Positions 8,156-15,444 of a stretch of DNA of 24,342 nucleotides are shown here, one piece after another. This DNA is from Bifidobacterium breve (lineage in GTDB: Bacteria; Actinomycetota; Acidimicrobiia; Acidimicrobiales; Ilumatobacteraceae), in NCBI GenBank assembly GCA_945896935.1, contig CAMDER010000008.1, forward strand, positions 1-24,342, read 5' to 3'. Position 1 is the first letter of the stretch. Each line of letters starts with the position of its first letter. The notes beneath the pieces were generated by a model. The model saw only the letters and a program-made list of their open reading frames with translations. It made no database searches and was not told the origin of the DNA. The position numbers and the translations under genes were made by a program.

Positions 8156-9510
8156 GTACTCCCGATCGCAGTGGTGAATTGTTGGTGATTGCCGAACGAG
8201 TTGTGGCTATGGCCAAGCCAGGTGAGCAAGTTGAGGCTTATGTGAGTCGTGGCCTATCGACTGAAGTGCGTGTCTACGAAGGTGAAGTTGAACACTTTGT
8301 CTCGGCACAAAGTGAAGGCATTGGTATTCGCGTGATTAAAGATGGCCGAACTGGCACCTCGTATTGCGGAACGCTTGATCCGTCGCAGATTGCCGAAGTG
8401 CTGGCCGAAGCCCGCGATAATTTGGGTTATGGCGAACCCGATGAATGGTCGGGTCTCGCTGAGCCCGATGGTGTTGCAGTGGTTCCGCAAAGTTTGTGGG
8501 ATGACAACCTTGAAAACACCACCACCGCGCGCAAGATTGAATTAGCCAAGTTGCTCGAGAAGCTGACTCTTGCTGGCGATTCTCGTGTTCGTGTTGACGA
8601 CTCAAATTATTCAGATGCGTTTGGTGAAGCCGCAGTTGCGACGACGACTGGTATTCGCGTCGCTGGACGCGAAAATGGTTGTTACCTGAGTGTCGGAACC
8701 TTGGCCGATGACGGCGATGAAACCCAAACCGGTTTTGGTTTTGCGGTTGGACGTAACGTCGAAGAATTAAATCTTGATCGTGCGGCCCGTGAAGCCGTCG
8801 ATCGGGCAACGCGATTGCTTGGTGCCACGAAACCTGAAAGTCGTCGCATCACAGTGGTACTCGATCCATTCGTGACTGCGCAGTTTCTCAGCATCATTGG
8901 CGGAACGCTGAATGGTGAAAGTGTCGTCAAGGGTCGCAGTTTGTTCGCAAGCCGAATCGGCGAAGCAGTAGCTAATCCGTTATTGACTTTGGTTGATGAC
9001 CCAACGAACCCGTTGGCTTACACCGCAACCGATATTGATGGTGAAGGTTTGGCGGCTCGTCGCAATGCGCTTATTCAAGATGGCGTGCTGCAGAAGTTTG
9101 TGCAGAGTTCGTACTCGGCACGGCGAATGGGTATGGCTCCAACAGGAAATGGATTGCGAGGTGGCTACGGGGGTTCACCGAGTGCCGGCTGCCTGGCGTT
9201 ACAAATCGTTCCCGGACTTCGAAGCCAGGCCGAGATCGTCGCGGGTATCGATGACGGCATCTTGATTCAGCAAGTGCAAGGTCTGCATTCGGGGGTCAAC
9301 TCCGTTTCTGGTGACTTCAGCACAGGAGCTGCCGGATTGCTCATCAAGAACGGAACCGTGGGCGCGCCAGTCCGCGAATTTACAATTGCGTCGACGTTGC
9401 AGAAAATGTTGCTCGATATCGCCGAAGTGGGCGGTGACCTTGAATGGTTGCCGATGAGTGCAACAGGAGTGTCGCTCGTGATTCACGATGTGACAATGAG
9501 CGGCGCCTAA
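8152..9510 (+). CDS. tldE: TldE/PmbA-family partner of TldD
   Basis: A 452-residue member of the same family but without an HExxxH motif, as expected for the TldE (PmbA) half of the heterodimer, which does not bind zinc and completes the substrate chamber. Recognisable parts are RVYEGEVEHFVSAQSEGIGI near the N-terminus, the middle VVLDPFVTAQFLSIIGGTLN, NPLLTLVDDPTNP, and the C-terminal GVNSVSGDFSTGAAGLLIKN block that matches the SVxxxTGDF region of TldD. The ATG at 8152 overlaps the tldD stop by 4 bp. A 46-bp gap separates it from uppP on the same strand. Confidence 0.92.
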   Translation: MSTPDRSGELLVIAERVVAMAKPGEQVEAYVSRGLSTEVRVYEGEVEHFVSAQSEGIGIRVIKDGRTGTSYCGTLDPSQIAEVLAEARDNLGYGEPDEWSGLAEPDGVAVVPQSLWDDNLENTTTARKIELAKLLEKLTLAGDSRVRVDDSNYSDAFGEAAVATTTGIRVAGRENGCYLSVGTLADDGDETQTGFGFAVGRNVEELNLDRAAREAVDRATRLLGATKPESRRITVVLDPFVTAQFLSIIGGTLNGESVVKGRSLFASRIGEAVANPLLTLVDDPTNPLAYTATDIDGEGLAARRNALIQDGVLQKFVQSSYSARRMGMAPTGNGLRGGYGGSPSAGCLALQIVPGLRSQAEIVAGIDDGILIQQVQGLHSGVNSVSGDFSTGAAGLLIKNGTVGAPVREFTIASTLQKMLLDIAEVGGDLEWLPMSATGVSLVIHDVTMSGA

Positions 9511-9556
9511 ATCAGAGTGCACGGCCATACAACTTGAAATGCACTAAACATGGTGC

Positions 9557-10387
9557 GTGCCAATCATCCATGCCATCGTCCTCGGACTTGTTCAAGGGCT
9601 CTCTGAATTTCTCCCAATTTCATCGAGTGGGCACTTGCTGTTGACCCCGTGGTTGTTTGGTTGGAATGATTTCTCGGATGTATCAGTCGAAAAAGCTTTT
9701 GATGTCGCACTGCACCTTGGCACCCTGATCGCAGTCATCGCTTATTTTCGTAAAGATCTTGTGGTCTATGTGCGTGAAGGTCTCCGCATGGTCGTACAGA
9801 AAGAGAAGCCGCGAACCACCGAAGGTCGACTCGCATGGTTGCTCGTTGTGGCAAGTATTCCTGCAGCACTATTTGGGGCAATCGCGGGAAATTGGATTGA
9901 CGAACATCTTGGAAAGCCGGTGATCATTGCCGCGTCTTTGATTTTCTTTGGTTTGTTGTTGGCATGGGCTGACCGACGCCTTGGCAAGCGCAAATTCGAA
10001 GAAATGAACTCACGCGACGCGATAGTCATCGGACTCGCTCAGGTGATTGCGTTGAACCCTGGAACATCTCGTTCGGGTATCAGTATTTCGGCCGCCCGTA
10101 TTTTGGGATTTGATCGCGACACTGCGGTGCGATTTTCATTTTTGTTAAGTGTTCCGGTCACTGCCGGCGCGGTCGCCGTGAAATTGCTTGAATTGTTTAA
10201 AGACGGAATACCTGAGGGTCTTGTCATACCGATGATCGTCGGGATCGTCACTGCCGGAATCTCTGGGTGGTTGGCGGTGGCAGGACTATTGAAACTGATC
10301 CGCTCAAAGTCGTTTGATGCATTTGTGATCTATCGCGTTATCGCTGGAGTCGCGATATTGGCGATTGCCGCGTCAGGCTGGCGTTGA
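9557..10387 (+). CDS. uppP: Undecaprenyl-diphosphate phosphatase (UppP/BacA)
   Basis: A 276-residue polytopic membrane enzyme that dephosphorylates undecaprenyl diphosphate so the lipid carrier can be reused for peptidoglycan and other envelope polymers; the family gives bacitracin resistance when overproduced. Both BacA signatures are present: GLSEFLPISSSGHL (Glu17, Ser22-24, His26) and NPGTSRSGISIS (167-178, Arg172). Five or more hydrophobic segments follow the usual pattern. GTG at 9557 is the only sensible start because the conserved N-terminus begins immediately after it. A near-consensus TAAACA sits 6 nt upstream (9545-9550), but its last base departs from TANNNT, so an own promoter is unsure and read-through from tldE is possible. 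The last 15 bp overlap the tail of the convergent FmdB-family gene. Confidence 0.96.
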   Translation: MPIIHAIVLGLVQGLSEFLPISSSGHLLLTPWLFGWNDFSDVSVEKAFDVALHLGTLIAVIAYFRKDLVVYVREGLRMVVQKEKPRTTEGRLAWLLVVASIPAALFGAIAGNWIDEHLGKPVIIAASLIFFGLLLAWADRRLGKRKFEEMNSRDAIVIGLAQVIALNPGTSRSGISISAARILGFDRDTAVRFSFLLSVPVTAGAVAVKLLELFKDGIPEGLVIPMIVGIVTAGISGWLAVAGLLKLIRSKSFDAFVIYRVIAGVAILAIAASGWR

Positions 10388-10696
10388 CGGCGCACTAGAC
10401 GGCGTCGATGCCGGAGCAGGTGTCGCTGGAGCTGCTGCGGGTGTTGCGGGTGAGGCGGTATCGCTTGTTGTTGCTGCAGTCGTTGAGGGTGTGGTGCTCG
10501 ATGAACCTCCACGGCTGTCGGTCTTATAGAACCCGCCACCTTTGAAGGTCACGCCAACTGGCTGAAAGACCTTTTTCACGGAGCGCATCGATCCGTCCGA
10601 GGGGTGCGGGTACTCGGCGAGGGCGTCATCGGTAAAGGCTTGGTGGACTTCGATGGTCTCGTCAGTATCGGTGAATTTGTAAACGTAAATAGGCAT
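10373..10696 (-). CDS. FmdB-family protein lacking all zinc-ribbon cysteines (Ruc/Rv0991c-like)
   Basis: The 107-residue product starts MPIYVYKF and contains VTFKGGGFYKTDSR (49-62), the hallmark FmdB-family frame (family pattern: MPxYEYxC..C ... C..CG ... FKGxGFYxTD). All four zinc-ribbon cysteines are replaced: positions 8, 11, 29 and 32 are Phe, Thr, Tyr and Pro, and the protein has no Cys anywhere. Residues 63-107 are a low-complexity Ala/Pro/Ser/Thr tail, probably disordered. In Mycobacterium tuberculosis the FmdB-family protein Rv0991c (Ruc), also near galU on the opposite strand, is a redox-regulated chaperone using those cysteines, so this homologue cannot be regulated that way. The ATG at 10696 is preceded by GGAGA at about 9 nt. 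The same frame stays open to 11230, but that extension is antisense to galU and is rejected. Confidence 0.8.
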   Translation of the reverse strand: MPIYVYKFTDTDETIEVHQAFTDDALAEYPHPSDGSMRSVKKVFQPVGVTFKGGGFYKTDSRGGSSSTTPSTTAATTSDTASPATPAAAPATPAPASTPSSAPSTPA

Positions 10697-10718
10697 CAGG
10701 CTGTTCTCCGGACTCCAA

Positions 10719-10724
10719 AGTCTA
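10719..10724 (-). promoter_or_regulatory. -10 element TAGACT of the FmdB-family gene, overlapping the galU -10
   Basis: On the minus strand TAGACT predicts an RNA start near 10712 and a leader of about 16 nt that holds the GGAGA ribosome-binding site. It shares the bases CTA... with the plus-strand galU element through a central TCTAGA. Confidence 0.45.
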
Positions 10725-10728
10725 GAGT
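10723..10728 (+). promoter_or_regulatory. -10 element TAGAGT of galU (leaderless start)
   Basis: TAGAGT is followed by 6 nt (CAGAGC in part) and the ATG at 10735. No Shine-Dalgarno sequence is present. It overlaps the divergent FmdB-gene -10 by 2 bp. Confidence 0.6.
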
Positions 10729-10734
10729 CAGAGC

Positions 10735-11619
10735 ATGGCGTTACCCCCACGCATCCGCACGGCAGTTGTCCCAGCTGCTGGTCAAGGCACCCGCATGCTG
10801 CCCGCCACGAAAGCAGTGCCGAAAGAGTTGCTCCCCATTCTTGAGCGGCCGGCCCTGCAATTAATCGTCGATGAAGCCCTTGGGGCCGGGGTTGATCATT
10901 TGGTGATTGTGACAAGTCGGACCAAGCCGGCGATTGAGCAGTATTTCGCCGCTTCGCCCGAGGTTGAGTTGAGCCTTGAAAAACAAGGCCGAGGAGCCCT
11001 CGCTGAACAGTTGCGCCGCTATGGCAAAGATGTGCGAGTTTCTTTCGCCTACCAAGATTCGCCTCGCGGACTTGGTCACGCAGTGGCGTGTGCTCGCGAC
11101 TTGGTTGGTTCGGAACCATTTTTTGTGATGCTGCCTGATGAGTTAATGCAGGACTCCAGTCTTTTGACCGATCTCGCAACATTGACCCAAAGTACGGGTG
11201 TCGGTGCGGTCGCTTTGAAGCGCATGCCACGCGAAGAATTGTTTCGTTACGGAATCGTGACTCCAGTTGGTCCCTTGGTGATGACGGACGGAGTTGAGTC
11301 CTTGCCCATCGCGAAAGTTATAGAAAAGCCGAGCATCAAAGATGCGCCCAGCGACTTGGCAATTATTGGGCGCTATGCCTTGACCCCAGACATTTTTGAT
11401 GTGCTTGATGGATTGGCCCCTGGCGGAACTGGAGAAATTCAACTCACCGACGCGTTGTCAATTCAGTCTGAGCGAGCGCCATTACGCGGAGTGATTTCAC
11501 GCATCGGGCGTCGTGACATTGGCAATCCACTTGGCTGGATTGAAGCCGTTATTGAAGCCGGACTTGAACACGCTGAATTTGGCGATGGGCTTCGTTCGTG
11601 GTTGCGCACCGTTATTTGA
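10735..11619 (+). CDS. galU: UTP--glucose-1-phosphate uridylyltransferase
   Basis: A 294-residue nucleotidyltransferase that makes UDP-glucose from UTP and glucose-1-phosphate, a precursor for envelope polysaccharides and glycolipids. The N-terminal signature AVVPAAGQGTRMLPATKAVPK (shown in part by GQGTR, residues 16-20, and Lys30) is the nucleotide-binding loop. FFVMLPDELM carries the metal-binding Asp, and the C-terminal GEIQLTDAL segment is the conserved sugar-side motif. Length matches bacterial GalU. Position is conserved in actinobacteria: divergent from an FmdB-family gene and upstream of a moeA/glp homologue. Its stop lies only 3 bp from the stop of the convergent glycolipid-binding gene. 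Confidence 0.95.
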   Translation: MALPPRIRTAVVPAAGQGTRMLPATKAVPKELLPILERPALQLIVDEALGAGVDHLVIVTSRTKPAIEQYFAASPEVELSLEKQGRGALAEQLRRYGKDVRVSFAYQDSPRGLGHAVACARDLVGSEPFFVMLPDELMQDSSLLTDLATLTQSTGVGAVALKRMPREELFRYGIVTPVGPLVMTDGVESLPIAKVIEKPSIKDAPSDLAIIGRYALTPDIFDVLDGLAPGGTGEIQLTDALSIQSERAPLRGVISRIGRRDIGNPLGWIEAVIEAGLEHAEFGDGLRSWLRTVI

Positions 11620-11622
11620 TAT

Positions 11623-12192
11623 TCAGCTCAGACGCGTGAAGTGCCCTGGAATATCGAGCGGTAAGCCGAATGTGTCAACTTGAACCTCGTGGTCGTCGTG
11701 ACCGTCATCGCGTGCAACTTTCCAAAGCTGCGGGGCAAGACGGGTATAGGTCAAACGTGAACGGGTGACGCCAAGCGTTTCGGGATTAACGACAACTGAA
11801 TCAACAAATGACGACGAGCCAATGCCGATCGCTAATTTTCGTATCGCCATGACACGGCTAAATGAACTGCCGCGAACATCAAGATCGGTGCAGCCTCCGA
11901 TATCACGGATCTGTGCACCATTAACTTCGCCCCATTTACCGCGACCATCGTTTGCTAACCACAAGTCGGGTTCATCGAGGTCGCGGAACAACAGCATCTG
12001 CTGCAGTTGCCAGGTTGCAGTGAAGCGCAGGACGTATTGGATGCCGAGACCAGATATCTGGCTGTTCACCGTCCATGACTCATTTTCGAAATGCAGGGTC
12101 AGGGTTTCGGTATTGCCGCTGGTGACCTCTTGCCACATTGCAGTCAAGCCCTCAAGAGGCAAGTGACTGACGTGGTCGGGTACTGCGCTCAT
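11623..12192 (-). CDS. Putative glycolipid-binding family protein (PF06475-like)
   Basis: A 189-residue soluble protein without signal peptide or membrane segment. The pattern matches the putative glycolipid-binding family (PF06475, related to Pseudomonas PA1994): a central GCTDLDVRGSSFSRVMAIRKL (shown by GCTDLDV and IRKL), LTYTRLAPQLWKV, and the C-terminal VDTFGLPLDIPGHFTRL. The fold in the characterised member is a 15-stranded barrel-like structure with a lipid pocket, but the ligand and function are not known. The frame begins at 12243, yet I start at the ATG 12192 because a TACACT -10 lies 7 nt upstream. It sits antisense between galU and the moeA homologue, with tail-to-tail spacing of 3 bp to galU. 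A carrier or sensor of a sugar-lipid made from UDP-glucose is only a guess. Confidence 0.65.
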   Translation of the reverse strand: MSAVPDHVSHLPLEGLTAMWQEVTSGNTETLTLHFENESWTVNSQISGLGIQYVLRFTATWQLQQMLLFRDLDEPDLWLANDGRGKWGEVNGAQIRDIGGCTDLDVRGSSFSRVMAIRKLAIGIGSSSFVDSVVVNPETLGVTRSRLTYTRLAPQLWKVARDDGHDDHEVQVDTFGLPLDIPGHFTRLS

Positions 12193-12199
12193 GGGTACA

Positions 12200-12205
12200 A
12201 GTGTA
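12200..12205 (-). promoter_or_regulatory. -10 element TACACT of the glycolipid-binding gene (leaderless start)
   Basis: On the minus strand TACACT is followed by 7 nt and the ATG at 12192. This favours 12192 over the longer alternative at 12243, whose start lies upstream of this element. Confidence 0.5.
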
Positions 12206-12293
12206 GAGATTGCAACGATGCCGATTCGTGGGCGTAGCCACAATCTGGGTGATGGGTTTGGGTTGAACTATCTGTCTTGCGCTGTCTGTCTTG

Positions 12294-12299
12294 TACGGT
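12294..12299 (+). promoter_or_regulatory. -10 element TACGGT of the moeA/glp homologue (leaderless start)
   Basis: TACGGT is followed by 7 nt and the GTG at 12307. The alternative TTG start at 12277 would lie upstream of the promoter, so 12307 is preferred. The 95-bp region 12200-12306 therefore serves two divergent transcripts. Confidence 0.5.
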
Positions 12300-12306
12300 C
12301 ATAGAC

Positions 12307-13599
12307 GTGTCGCCGAAAGATTCTGCAAATACAACTAGATCGTTGATCCCGATTGCCGACGCTCGCCATCTGGTGCTAGCGGCCTGCGTCGCATCTGATC
12401 CCATCATCGTTGGAATCGACCATGCGACTGGATTCGTGCTGGCACAAGATGTGGTTTCGCCCGAGGATGTTCCGCCCTTTGCTAACTCGGCAGTTGACGG
12501 CTACGCAGTGCGAGCCGCTGATACTTCTGGAGCAAGCTCAACGCAAGACATTTCATTACGAGTCGTCGGTGAAGTTGCCGCTGGTGCGCCAGCAAATATT
12601 TCGGTCGAAAATGGCACGGCGATTCGCATCATGACTGGTGCCCCCATGCCTGCAGGTGCTGACTCAGTCGTCATGGTCGAAGACACCAAGTTTGACGGCG
12701 ACCGGGTCAACTTTGACGGTTCTCAACTCGTGCAGATTTTCAAAGAAGTTCGTGCGGGCGACGCGGTGCGCCGAGCTGGTGACGATGTTTTAGTTGGTGA
12801 CAAAGTTTTCGTAATCGGTACCGAGATTCGACCGTCGGTTGCCGGTGTCTTGGCCAGTGTCAATTGTCGAAATCCCTTGGTGTATCCCCGAGTGCGTGTG
12901 GCAGTTCTGTCAACGGGTGATGAACTCATTGATGACGGAAGTGTTTTGGGACCCGGACAAATACGCGAGAGCAATCGCACCATGCTCATGGGACTTGTTG
13001 CTCAGGCTGGCGCAGAAGCAATTGATTACGGAATTGTTCGTGACGATGAGGCTGCACTTGTTGCGGTGCTGCGGCAGGCTGCAATTGAATGCGACGCCAT
13101 CGTGACAAGTGGTGGCGTCAGCATGGGTGACTACGACGTTGTGAAGGCGGTGCTTTCGCGCATCGCCGAAATGCATTGGATGCAACTTGCTATCAAGCCA
13201 GCTAAGCCGTTTGCATTCGGCTTACTCGACGCCGATGCTGGTCGTCGCGTGCCGGTCTTTGGGTTGCCTGGTAATCCGGTGAGTTCGTTAGTGAGTTTTG
13301 AGTTATTGGCTCGTCCAGCGATTCGCAAGATGGCAGGTCACCCACAATCGGCATGGGATCGGCCCCTGATTACCGCGATTGCGGATAGTCCGATCAAACG
13401 CTCTGCAGATGGCAAAGTCCACTATCAACGAGTCATCGCCCACTTTAAGGATGACGGGCGGCTGCATATTGACTCGATTCGTTCGCAGGGAAGTCATCAA
13501 TTGGCGGCTTCGGCCTTGGCTAATGCCATCGCGGTGGTTCCCAACGGCAATGGGGTGGAGGCTGGGGGAGAGGTCCCGACCATCCTTCTCGTATCCTGA
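12307..13599 (+). CDS. moeA: Molybdopterin molybdenumtransferase MoeA / gephyrin-like Glp homologue
   Basis: A 430-residue MoeA-family protein. Motifs: PPFANSAVDGYAVRA (Asp64, matching the essential Asp of E. coli MoeA), GAPMPAGADSVVMVEDT, STGDELIDDG, TSGGVSMGDYDVVK (Asp277), KPAKPFAFG and GLPGNPVSSLVSFE. MoeA inserts molybdate into adenylylated molybdopterin in the cytosol. The catalytic residues visible are intact, and moaA follows after 4 bp, which supports cofactor synthesis. However, in Corynebacterium the galU-adjacent MoeA paralogue is Glp, a gephyrin-like partner of FtsZ held at the divisome by the membrane receptor GlpR, and a GlpR/SepX-like gene lies at 16198. A moonlighting or purely cytoskeletal role is therefore possible. 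The start was chosen by the -10 spacing; the frame extends 10 codons upstream. Confidence 0.9.
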   Translation: MSPKDSANTTRSLIPIADARHLVLAACVASDPIIVGIDHATGFVLAQDVVSPEDVPPFANSAVDGYAVRAADTSGASSTQDISLRVVGEVAAGAPANISVENGTAIRIMTGAPMPAGADSVVMVEDTKFDGDRVNFDGSQLVQIFKEVRAGDAVRRAGDDVLVGDKVFVIGTEIRPSVAGVLASVNCRNPLVYPRVRVAVLSTGDELIDDGSVLGPGQIRESNRTMLMGLVAQAGAEAIDYGIVRDDEAALVAVLRQAAIECDAIVTSGGVSMGDYDVVKAVLSRIAEMHWMQLAIKPAKPFAFGLLDADAGRRVPVFGLPGNPVSSLVSFELLARPAIRKMAGHPQSAWDRPLITAIADSPIKRSADGKVHYQRVIAHFKDDGRLHIDSIRSQGSHQLAASALANAIAVVPNGNGVEAGGEVPTILLVS

Positions 13600-13603
13600 A
13601 GCC

Positions 13604-14644
13604 ATGTCATCAACTACTGCTGTTCGAGATCTGGTTGACCCATACGGTCGAACCATTCGCGACCTGCGCATTTCGGTGACCGACCGCTGCAATTTTCGTT
13701 GCACCTATTGCATGCCGGCCGAGGGCATGGTGTGGCTGCCTAAAACCGAAGTTCTGACGTTTGAAGAAATCGAGCGCTTGGCCCGCATCGTCGTCGAACA
13801 TTTTGGTGTTGACGGAATTCGTTTAACTGGAGGCGAGCCCACCATGCGCGCCCACTTACCAGTTTTAGTCGCCAAGCTTGCCGCGTTGTCAGTGCCCAAA
13901 GATTCTGCTTCACCACTTGCCGGTCAACCGATCGATCTTGCGATCACAACGAATGGCGCAACATTGGCAAATTGTGTTGATGAATTGAAGTTGGCCGGAA
14001 TCGCCCGCGTCAATATCAGCCTTGACACTCTTGATCGAGCAAAGTTTGAACAGATGACCCGCCGCGATGAATTGCCACGTGTGTTGGCGGGCATTGATGC
14101 AGCGATTGGCGCAGGCTTCTCGAGCGTCAAGATCAACGCAGTCGTCGAGCGCGGAGTCAACGACAACGAAATTCTTGACCTCGCCGAATTTGGGCGAGCG
14201 AAAGGCGTTGAAGTGCGTTTCATTGAGTTCATGCCCCTTGATGCTGAAGGTCATTGGTTGAGCGAAAAAGTTGTCAGCCAAGATGAAATCGTTGAGCAGA
14301 TTGCGCAAGTGCATCCACTTGAATTGATCCCAGCCCGCGGTGCTGCTCCGGCCGACCGTTGGCGCTATCTCGACGGCAAGGGAAGCGTCGGGGTGATTCC
14401 AAGTGTCACCAAACCGTTCTGCGGAGACTGCGACCGAGTGCGCCTCACTGCCGATGGACAATTCAGAACGTGTTTATTTGCGACAACCGAATTTGATTTG
14501 CGTGACCTGATGCGGTCGGGTGCTGATGACACAGCCGTCGCCGCCGAAGTTGAACGAGCGGTTGGCACAAAGTGGGCGGGTCACCAGATCAATCAGGTCA
14601 ATTTCATTCGACCCAAACGGTCGATGTCGCAAATTGGCGGCTGA
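13604..14644 (+). CDS. moaA: GTP 3',8-cyclase MoaA
   Basis: A 346-residue radical SAM enzyme that begins molybdenum cofactor synthesis by cyclising GTP. The N-terminal cluster motif is DRCNFRCTYC (Cys29, Cys33, Cys36). RLTGGEPTMR follows as the SAM-binding GGE motif. The C-terminal second cluster is FCGDC...C (Cys273, Cys276, Cys290). The protein ends in Gly-Gly (345-346), the double-glycine tail needed for activity in characterised MoaA. The reading frame remains open 75 codons upstream, but that part is out-of-frame moeA sequence; the ATG at 13604, 4 bp after moeA stops, gives the normal N-terminus. Translation is probably coupled to moeA. It should depend on Fe-S supply. Confidence 0.95.
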   Translation: MSSTTAVRDLVDPYGRTIRDLRISVTDRCNFRCTYCMPAEGMVWLPKTEVLTFEEIERLARIVVEHFGVDGIRLTGGEPTMRAHLPVLVAKLAALSVPKDSASPLAGQPIDLAITTNGATLANCVDELKLAGIARVNISLDTLDRAKFEQMTRRDELPRVLAGIDAAIGAGFSSVKINAVVERGVNDNEILDLAEFGRAKGVEVRFIEFMPLDAEGHWLSEKVVSQDEIVEQIAQVHPLELIPARGAAPADRWRYLDGKGSVGVIPSVTKPFCGDCDRVRLTADGQFRTCLFATTEFDLRDLMRSGADDTAVAAEVERAVGTKWAGHQINQVNFIRPKRSMSQIGG

Positions 14645-14660
14645 CAATAATCAGTAACAG

Positions 14661-15377
14661 TCAGGCGAGTCGTTCGAGCGAGTGAATGGTTGTGTGCACG
14701 CCTGGGCTGAAGAGTAGGTGCGGCTCACCAACAGGGCGAGGGAGTCCGGCCGCCGTGATGAGGTTGTCGTCGAGATGCAACAACTCGGCATGATGAAGTG
14801 GCCAGGCCTCGTGCTCAACTGCTCCGTACCACAGTCGATCACCGCGAGATGATGAGACGAGTCCCCAACGCGATGTCAGAAAATTATCTAAGGGTCCTGG
14901 TTGAACCGGAGCGCCAACACGAACAGCGAGTGCCGATGACGAGCGATTTGGCCACTTACGGATGACATTGCTGCTCAAGATCGCACCCTCACCAACGCCC
15001 GTCAACGTCACACTTGTGGTGCCGTAGCAATACGGAAGTTTGAATGCCGAGCGCGCCACTAAAGTTGGAAGAAGTTTTTGCGTGTCGAGCGAAAAAAACC
15101 ACACGGCCGAACGGCCGCGCGACGTCACATAGGTGCGCACATTGACTTCGGCAAAGTTCGAGGTTGTGGGAATTGGAGGCAGACCACGTAACCGCAAGTT
15201 GCGCATGTTGAATGGCACGAGTCCCACGTAGGCCTTGCCTTCAAACGTGTCCAGTTCAACACCCGATGGAAGGAGCCGTTGCACGACTTCAGGTTCGTAG
15301 GCCCAATGGGCAAAAAGTAACTCCTGCCACTGCTGCGTCATGACCTTCATATGCCCATCGTTGAACACGTAGGTCAT
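14661..15377 (-). CDS. DUF2071 (YqjF-like) family protein
   Basis: A protein of up to 238 residues that matches the DUF2071/YqjF pattern: QQWQELLFAHW at the N-terminus, LLPSGVELDTFEGKAYVGLVPFNM, NFAEVNVRTYV, GRSAVWFFSLD, and a C-terminal HHAELLHLDDNL. Function of the family is unknown; the acetoacetate-decarboxylase-like fold has been suggested for relatives. The start is uncertain: ATGs at 15377, 15350 and 15341 are all in frame, and the family usually begins close to the 15341 position. No signal peptide or membrane segment is visible. It is antisense between moaA and moaC and has no evident role in cofactor synthesis. Its 3' end is 16 bp from the end of moaA. Confidence 0.75.
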   Translation of the reverse strand: MTYVFNDGHMKVMTQQWQELLFAHWAYEPEVVQRLLPSGVELDTFEGKAYVGLVPFNMRNLRLRGLPPIPTTSNFAEVNVRTYVTSRGRSAVWFFSLDTQKLLPTLVARSAFKLPYCYGTTSVTLTGVGEGAILSSNVIRKWPNRSSSALAVRVGAPVQPGPLDNFLTSRWGLVSSSRGDRLWYGAVEHEAWPLHHAELLHLDDNLITAAGLPRPVGEPHLLFSPGVHTTIHSLERLA

Positions 15378-15431
15378 TGGTGTCGGGTCAGAACTAGGTG
15401 ACTCCTGACTCGTTCAATATCAATTGGCAGA

Positions 15432-15437
15432 TACTCT
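15432..15437 (+). promoter_or_regulatory. -10 element TACTCT of moaC (leaderless start)
   Basis: TACTCT is followed by 7 nt and the GTG at 15445. It lies inside the alternative longer frame that starts with TTG at 15424, which argues for the shorter product. Confidence 0.5.
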
Positions 15438-15444
15438 TACGAAT

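Noticed and set aside
10697..11230. Long N-terminal extension of the FmdB-like reading frame on the minus strand
   Set aside because: It is antisense to galU, has no family resemblance, and the conserved FmdB N-terminus begins at 10696 after a ribosome-binding site.
13379..13603. 75-codon upstream extension of the moaA frame
   Set aside because: It is moeA sequence read in another frame; the ATG at 13604 gives the normal MoaA N-terminus.
14638..14667. Possible hairpin (CTGAC...GTCAG) between moaA and the DUF2071 gene
   Set aside because: Only 5 bp with a 14-nt loop and no T-run; too weak to call a terminator.
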